Made by a program: the position numbers and the translations under genes. Under the pieces are notes generated by a model that saw only the letters and a program-made list of their open reading frames with translations, did not search any database and was not told where the DNA came from. Of a DNA stretch of 64,000 nucleotides, positions 57,379 through 64,000 are shown in pieces; position 1 is the stretch's first letter, and the number at the start of each line of letters is the position of its first letter. Source of the stretch: Drosophila pseudoobscura (Eukaryota; Arthropoda; Insecta; Diptera; Drosophilidae); assembly GCF_009870125.1 (NCBI RefSeq), contig NC_046681.1:24388001-24452000 (forward strand). Direction: 5' to 3'.

Positions 57379-59757
57379 CTATAATTAACTATATATAGAT
57401 TTATATACTGTATCTCATTATTATATATATGGATCTCTAAAGTACCTAAAGTTGATCGCCCATAAGTCGAACCAAAGTCGAACCACTATAATCCAAAGAA
57501 AACGTTCGTCTTATGGCGACTTCGACCCACAGAAGTCTCCCTAAACGACTCCCCGAAACGCTATAGCCCCCCGTTTCAGCCCGAAATATAGAAAATTCAA
57601 CTCCTAGACGCTCGATTGATATCCAATGGATTCCTCATAAGCAACATTTGAGGCCCAAAGAAGTGTCCAAGTTTTGTAAATCGAATTCAGGTACGACGGT
57701 AGATACCTGTACCAGTTTAGGAATTTCCGTCATTGTATTGTGTATCAAGTATCATGGGTTGTTGTTGTTTTTTGGGTGTGCGTGTGCACTCCGCTAGTCT
57801 GGGGACAAACTATAAAACTTGAATCAAATCGGACAAAACAAAAATACAATTTTATTGCATTCCAGCACTAAAATCGTTCGATCGTTGCTACAGCCACACA
57901 GCACACACTCACGGGAGAGCACAACAACAAAAGAGAATCAGAATCAGAATAAGAAGATGAGCAAGAAGCAGCGCAGCAGCAGAGAGGAGAGAGAGCGACT
58001 CGACAAGGCGATACCTGGTGTGGCGTACAGGCCGTAGAGAAGTGCGGGGGAAGCTTCACGGGATGGGTGGATGGGGAAAACGGGGGACTACAGGGCATCA
58101 GAGGCCTATCCTTGTATGCTTTTAGGAACATAACAGCTCTATAAAATCCGAAGCTACTTTCAACCCATATACCCCTTAAACTCTACGACTAAGGGGTAGC
58201 GCAGCAGCCGCCGACTCTGGTCTCTCCCTCCCTCGCTCCCGCACTCCCACTCTCCGAATCGATTCGTTTCTCTCTTCGTTTCTGTCCCACTCAATCGGAG
58301 TGTTTGTCTCTGTCGCCATGTGCGTACCCTCCCCCCCGCTGCCCTAGGGAGCGCACAAATGAAACTCTTTGCCTAATATTCCATTAACGGGCTTATTAAG
58401 GCAGCACGTTGTATTTGCTGGCAGCGGACAACCCACACAAATACCAAGACGCGTGCAAGCAGAGAGAGAGAGGGAGAGCGAGAGAGAGAGAGCAAGAGAG
58501 CGGGAGAGAGCGAGTAGTTTAATAAAAGGTACTGATGCATAAATGGGTGTTTGTATCTAAATTGATCGAATTTTGGGGACACACACAAGACAAAAGCGGG
58601 CCAGGCAGATGAGCAGCGGCAGAGGCAGCATCGGCAGCGGCAGAGGGAAGGGGTGGGGGGGAGACAGAGACACCGTCGATGCGATGCGCCGCGTGTACTG
58701 TCCAGGTAGAAATTCCCCCACAGAAAACAGTTGAAAACAAGTAAGAAGGGTACAGAAAGGATACGACTAGGGGAGTACCCTATACCCCCTACTATTGGAG
58801 GCTATATGGAGGTGTATTCGATGGGTACAGCCAGGATAGGGGCTGATCGAAGATTCAGGCCCTTGGTTACACCTGGATAGGCCAAAAGGTGGCTCCCAAT
58901 AGTTCAAGGGGCACGCTTCCCTCTGCCTGTTGCACATACATCTCTTAAGATAGTATATACCCCCTCCCCCCGCACGACTACAGGGTACACAGCCGATGCG
59001 ACCCGCGACTGCGACTCTTTGACTTCGACTTGGACTTGGATAGGGACCGACGGCTGCTAAAGCAGGTACAATTTTATAATTTCGTTTCGTGTTTAATTAA
59101 AGGTGAAGTTTTAGAGAAATAATAAAGAATTATCGAGCAGCCAGGGCCAGATGATGCCCCCCACTCCACACACACACACAAACAAAGAATTGAACATTGA
59201 TCGTAAAGCGATGAGACGGATACGACGGTATATTGGGAACAGAACCCAAAAAAAAAAAACAACAGTTTTCCCTCCCTACTCCCGACTTAGACGCGGACTC
59301 CGACTCGGACTCCGACTCGGACGATCATTATGCCATAAATAAAGATTCGTTCCGTGCATCTCGGCCAGCCATGGGTAAAGTATATGTATATCTTTCAAAA
59401 GTATTTTAATTTTTATTTCAGGCACACATAAAATGCTCCCTCCTAAGCCGCCTAGACCCATAATTATGGCTTCAGTTATGATCAAAGTTCAGTTATTGTT
59501 GGGGACTGGGGATGGGACCCGGCAGTGCACAAATCAATGCTCGGAATACATTGGAATAAAAGAAATTTAATTGCCCCAGGCCCAAGATTTTTTCTCTTTG
59601 AAACGTTGATTGTTTTGGACATTTCTTGCAAAGGGCTTTGATTTGGGCCATCAATCAAAATATATGGAAAATATTCGACAAGCCTTCTGGGTATATACTC
59701 CACTCTTTTTATAAAATACCAATAAGAGACCAAATCTAAACCTTACAAATATATAAA
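57379..59757. other. Intergenic, no supported gene
   Basis: This stretch contains GA-rich runs near 58461-58512, a CA run near 59166-59180 and G/A-rich low complexity. Frames are short. Confidence 0.4.
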
Positions 59758-60129
59758 CTTGAGTCTATTCCATGGATCGATAAATATATCAACTTTTTTT
59801 TGGGTCCAAACATATAAAAAAACCTTTTGATCTGGAACTACAATTTTTAATTATTTTTATTAAGGAATTGTATTTTGAATATAAAAAAAATGTATCTTGA
59901 TTTTAACAATTAAATTTCACATAGAAAATGCCTTGAGTCTATTCTATTGACCAGCAGTGTACAACAAAAAATATATAAAAAAAACCTTTTGATTTGGAAC
60001 TACAATTTTTAATTTTTTTATTTAAGAATGGTATTTTGGAAAAATATTATTTTTTCTCAATTCTAGATTTCCTAATTTAATTTTCACATAGAAAATGCAT
60101 TGAATCTATTCCATTGACCGGGAGTGTAT
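59758..60129. repeat. Tandem repeat, unit about 170 bp, two full copies plus a start
   Basis: CTTGAGTCTATTCCATGGA at 59758 recurs as CTTGAGTCTATTCTATTGA at 59932 and as ATTGAATCTATTCCATTGA at 60099. Between them the copies share CCTTTTGAT(C/T)TGGAACTACAA and CACATAGAAAATGC. The reverse complement of each boundary (TACACTSCYGGTCAATRGAAT type) looks like a Tc1-type terminal repeat, so this may be a nested or tandem MITE. Confidence 0.75.
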
Positions 60130-60758
60130 ATATATTATATACCCCACGTAATTAATAAATTCTGCCTATATATTCAGCTGTCATTGAACAAAAATTTGTA
60201 TATAAAAACCACACAAAAATACTTATGGCTATACAATCTATAGATAGATACATTTATCACATATTATTTTCTCAATTTATCCCACCTTTGCAGTTCAATT
60301 TATGATCCGAGTGCACTGGACAGCCAATTTCTGATTTATTTCGTACAAATTTGGTTATTTGTCAATTCCCTAAAGCGAAAATGTTTGGACAGGCTTAATG
60401 ACAACACTTGTCAGAATCGGACAACACAAACAAATCATTTTCAAGCGAGAGGCAGGGCCGATCGGCCAGAGAGAGAGAGAGAGAGAGAGAGCGCGTGCCA
60501 AATACTCGGCCGTGGTCCCCATTCCACGTCCCCATTCCACGTCTCTTTCCCTTTCAACATAGAACGAACCATGACGACGCCGCTGACGGCTCCGCGATGA
60601 CGATGACGATGACGAGGCACTTGACGAGTCACTGACAAATTTGTGCCCCACACTAGAGACGTCAAACCATCCTGAGGGGGACCATTCGATTCTGTAGCTA
60701 TATTTTAGAACATTTTACAACAACTCAAACGGTTTGGTCCTAGGCCTCGGCCTAGTCC

Positions 60759-61085
60759 TTACAAGCCGCAGACCTTCAGCTGATCGGAGCTGGCCAACTG
60801 CATTTTGGTCAGCCATTGATGGATCTTCAAGCGCTGATCCCCCTGCAGCTGGATGACTTGGCCGTACTCCGGGGACTCGAGCAGAGTGCCGTTGCAGGCG
60901 AACTCCTTCTTGCAGCAGCGGACCACCTTCTTGAGGTCGTAGCCCGAGGACAGGCCCTGGACCGTGGTGATGGTCCTGCCGCCATTCCTTTGCTGCAGTC
61001 GGATGTGCACGGGCCGGGCCTGAATGGCAGCCGCGGCCTCGGCCTCGGCAAAGGGGTCGCGGGTGTGTAGATTCTGGATAGACAT
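60759..61085 (-). CDS. eIF1-like: Intact eIF1/SUI1-like protein
   Basis: This 108-residue intronless frame encodes an eIF1-family factor, which scans with the 40S subunit and enforces AUG choice. It starts MSIQNLHTRDPF and has the SUI1 core VHIRLQQRNGGRTITTVQGL, then YDLKKVV, CKKEFACNGT, QLQGDQR and a final LKVCGL. The usual fly eIF1 is about 110 residues and has an acidic stretch where this copy has an Ala/Glu-rich one (residues 14-20), so it is a diverged paralogue and not the main gene. Lack of introns fits a retrogene. Start ATG at 61083-61085, stop TAA at 60759-60761. A second copy in inverted orientation at 33778-34109 is broken. Confidence 0.88.
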   Translation of the reverse strand: MSIQNLHTRDPFAEAEAAAAIQARPVHIRLQQRNGGRTITTVQGLSSGYDLKKVVRCCKKEFACNGTLLESPEYGQVIQLQGDQRLKIHQWLTKMQLASSDQLKVCGL

Positions 61086-61175
61086 GGCACGGAGCAACTT
61101 TTTGTAACGATCCCTTGATTGTAGGTTGTAGGTTTCAGAGTTTACTGAGTAAAGTTTGCTGCAAGGATAGCTGGA

Positions 61176-64000
61176 TGGAGGACTTCGTTTAAGAATCGGT
61201 TTCAACATAGGAGGCATCCTTCATCCATTGACAATAGAAGTATAGCCTTGGGTATGTCCAAGTAGGAATTGGTTCCACAGATGATGATGTACCAATAGTC
61301 TCCTAAAATTTGCCTTAATGGAGTTCATCCTTCATGTTTGAGGCACGAGCCTGGCTTCGCTTATCGGTCATCGCCTGCCACGCCCGCCACGGGCCCGCTG
61401 AAGTGTCTGCACTTACGGTTTTATCGCTTGGCCTTTCACCCGGCGACCCGGCGACCCGGCGACCAGGCCCCGGAATGAGCTGCAAACACTTTTACGACAT
61501 TGACAACAACGGCAACAAACAAGACCCAACAGAGACAACATCACAAGACAATTGTGCCCGGGAATGGAAAGGGGAAAGGGGAATGGTTTTGGGCGTAGTA
61601 AAATCGAAGGCAATAAAATTCTCTAATTGTTTTTTTCGCCAAAGCAAACAATTGAGATTGAGAGCCAGGGTTCGAGGCTAATTGATTCACACTTTCTTTT
61701 TGGCTGTAAAACACGATGGCTGGATGTCCCCCGCCCCCCCTCAGTCCCGATCAACAGAGCAGAGTTTGGGCCATGATTAAATCTTTACTGCTCTTTACTC
61801 TAGTGACATCTAATTGGGTTTTTGTGGGACCGACCCCCGCCCACATAGCCTGGCCTGGCATCCATTCTGGCAGTTTAATTGGCCCAATTCAAGGCGGTTG
61901 GGCAAATCAAAAACAAACTGGTCAAGTGCCTGTTAGACCCAAATAACCAGGGGATCTCTTCCGAACGGCGATGATGATGAGGCAAATGCCCCTAGAATGC
62001 CCCTGGAGTGGGTAGACGACGGGTTAGACGAGTAGATAATGATGTTGTGATGTCAAAACATCAACCTGACGTCTGGTCTGCCCTGGCCTGGGCTGCTCTG
62101 GTCCCTCGGTGATGGCTGTCAAGTGACGGATGGCGCGTGAGGATCACAGTCGTCTAAGGGGGCTCCCCTGCTTGTATTGTTTGGGTTTGGGATTTGGGTT
62201 TGGGTTCCCATTCAGCCCTCGGACCATTATTCAAATATGTAATTCAGAGATCTCTGACCCAATCTCTGGCACTTGACACGCACGGTTCGTGGCTGCTGCA
62301 GCGGCCCAGGATTAGCTCCATTTAATAAGCGCTAATGATGAGATGGATTGATCATTTCCCGGTGCCCCCCCCACCCCCTTTGGCTCATCCCAGCCAGCGG
62401 TGTGCCAAGAGCAAACATACGGTAAACGGTAAACGGTTACGGTTACGATACGGTGGCTGTTGACTTTTGACACCCGTAACAAAGCGGCGATAGAAATGCA
62501 CCCGAATGCCCCTGGGTCCCCCAGGCGTTCTGTGTGCACTCTCCCTCTCTAGAGAGGGGAGGGGGGGAGGGGGGGTGGAGGTATAACAATGAGACAATTG
62601 ACATTGATGTTCAGTACATGGACATGACGGAAAATTCAGTTATAACATGGGAAAATACAGAAATTCGTTGTCATTATTTCCAAAGGGTTTTCATGGGAAT
62701 TTCTGTACAAAAAGGTGGAATATTCCTGCTAATTGTGTGCTGGAACATACTAGAATTAAATGCTTATAAAATAGGCAATATTTAGGAGGCTTATTCCCTG
62801 GCTTCATTGATTTATAGTCCCATATATGATATTTATTTAAGAGGGATAAATATATTTTTTTTTTACGAATGAAAATCTAGAATGAAAGTCTGATTATTTT
62901 ATAGTTATAGCTATTCCAATGACTATATTCCATAGAAAATCAATTTGTTTAATATTGAAATTGTGCCTACTACCGATTTTGATGGTGGAATTCTTTAACC
63001 TGAACTGTGGGAAAATTTTCTTTTCTATATTGATCAGCAATCAATTTTTAAGGCATCACATATGATTGACCAAAAGGAGGAGGATTCAATCCCAAAGCAG
63101 ATCTATCGCAGGTGATCCTCCTAATTGAAGACCCCATTAATCAACTTCAGCCCTAGTTGGCTCGATGGTTAGAGAGCTTCCCTTTTGGGCCAAGCAAAAA
63201 TTTGAATCTCGTTGGGGCGTAGACGTCGCTTATACACCCATTACTCAAGTGCCGTCGCGGACAGAGCGCCGACAAATCCATCAGCAGAGCCTCGCCCCCC
63301 CAACCCCCGAGTGAAGGCAGATGCGAAGGCGAAGCCTCGGGGCAGGTTAAATAATAAACGCATTACGGTTTTGTAGCAAATGTAAAATAATTCATTTAAA
63401 ATGGAATTTCGGTGGAGTCTTTCCCGCACTCGGAGTCGGACTCGGACCGGCCTGTAAATACGGCAGTTTTCCACTGAATTTAATTAGTGGCCTCGACAAA
63501 TTAACGGAGGTGGATTCGGTCGCTTGGACGCTTCGCTGGGTTTTCTTTCTCTCTCTCTCTCTCTTCGGGCAACTCTTCCACCTTCTTGGGTGTACACTGT
63601 ACACGGATGAAAGTTGCTTCCCGGCGCAGTCCGTCACCGATCGTTGAACAAAGTCCCTCCACATCTCGCCCCATCTCTATGGCCATATCTGGGGGTTATC
63701 GCCGGTCTAGCATCGGCCGGAGTGAACCAAGTGAATTATTTAAATTAATAAAATATGCTAAAATGTGTTACAAGTGTGGCCATGCATATGCCTGGATCTA
63801 ATGTAATAGATCATATAATTAAAAGAATTATGGTGGAAACACAACAAACAGCAAACAACAATTGCGGCAAGACCCGAAAGCCACACCAGACAATGGCCAA
63901 AATGTGTTGCCTCTATCCGGCCGAAAAGAGTCTTTCGGGCTGAGAGCCTAGACGTAGACGGCCAGAGTTCACCGGTAGTCACATGATTTAGGGTCAATTG
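61176..64000. other. Right-edge intergenic sequence
   Basis: No supported gene. It holds G/C runs near 61725-61740, 62367-62377 and 62556-62576, a tRNA-like stretch at 63150-63218 and a CT run at 63545-63564. Confidence 0.4.
63150..63218 (+). other. tRNA-like sequence, probably degenerate
   Basis: GGCTCGATGGTTAGAGAGC resembles a tRNA D arm and A box. The first seven bases GCCCTAG can pair with the last seven TTGGGGC as an acceptor stem, and TTTGAAT resembles a T loop. The T stem does not pair, so it is more likely a pseudogene or tRNA-derived repeat than a working tRNA. Confidence 0.3.

Overview
The window looks like euchromatic Drosophila DNA, most likely from an obscura-group species on Muller element B. 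The evidence is a vitelline membrane protein closely matching Vm32E, a 332-residue insect D-3-phosphoglycerate dehydrogenase with short introns, a voltage-gated calcium channel beta-subunit gene spread over many exons, GT/GA/CA microsatellites and abundant transposon debris. The species is inferred from remembered proteins, not from a search.

Layout. At 352-1949 lies a foldback-like palindromic element. At 4108-5427 (minus) is an intronless cyclin B3-like gene that reads as a retrogene. At 7575-11659 (minus) is the six-exon phosphoglycerate dehydrogenase gene, with a small Tc1/mariner-type element (10861-11321) in its second intron. From about 12.7 to 28.9 kb (minus) lies the calcium channel beta-subunit gene: a long presumed 3' UTR with a strong hairpin, alternative C-terminal exons, an exon coding an Arg/Glu-rich repeat, exons for the guanylate-kinase-like and SH3 domains, and an internal and a distal 5' coding exon. 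At 29561-29941 (minus) is Vm32E with its own TATA box. At 33778-34109 (plus) is an eIF1/SUI1-like copy broken by a net 5-base insertion; its intact partner is at 60759-61085 (minus). At 39340-40134 (plus) is an unrecognised 264-residue gene with a short 5' UTR intron.

The right third is gene-poor. It contains AT-rich simple sequence, an intact 5154-bp gypsy/mdg3-like LTR retrotransposon (51053-56206, minus) with identical 217-bp LTRs and a 4-bp target duplication, a 5'-truncated LINE tail with target duplication (57159-57370), a two-and-a-bit-copy tandem repeat (59758-60129) and the intact eIF1-like gene.

The host genes do not form an operon or pathway; neighbours are independent. The common theme is gene traffic: three intronless copies of cell-cycle or translation genes and several generations of transposons. 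Exon boundaries were placed by hand from GT/AG signals, phase and family similarity. No database search or RNA data were available.
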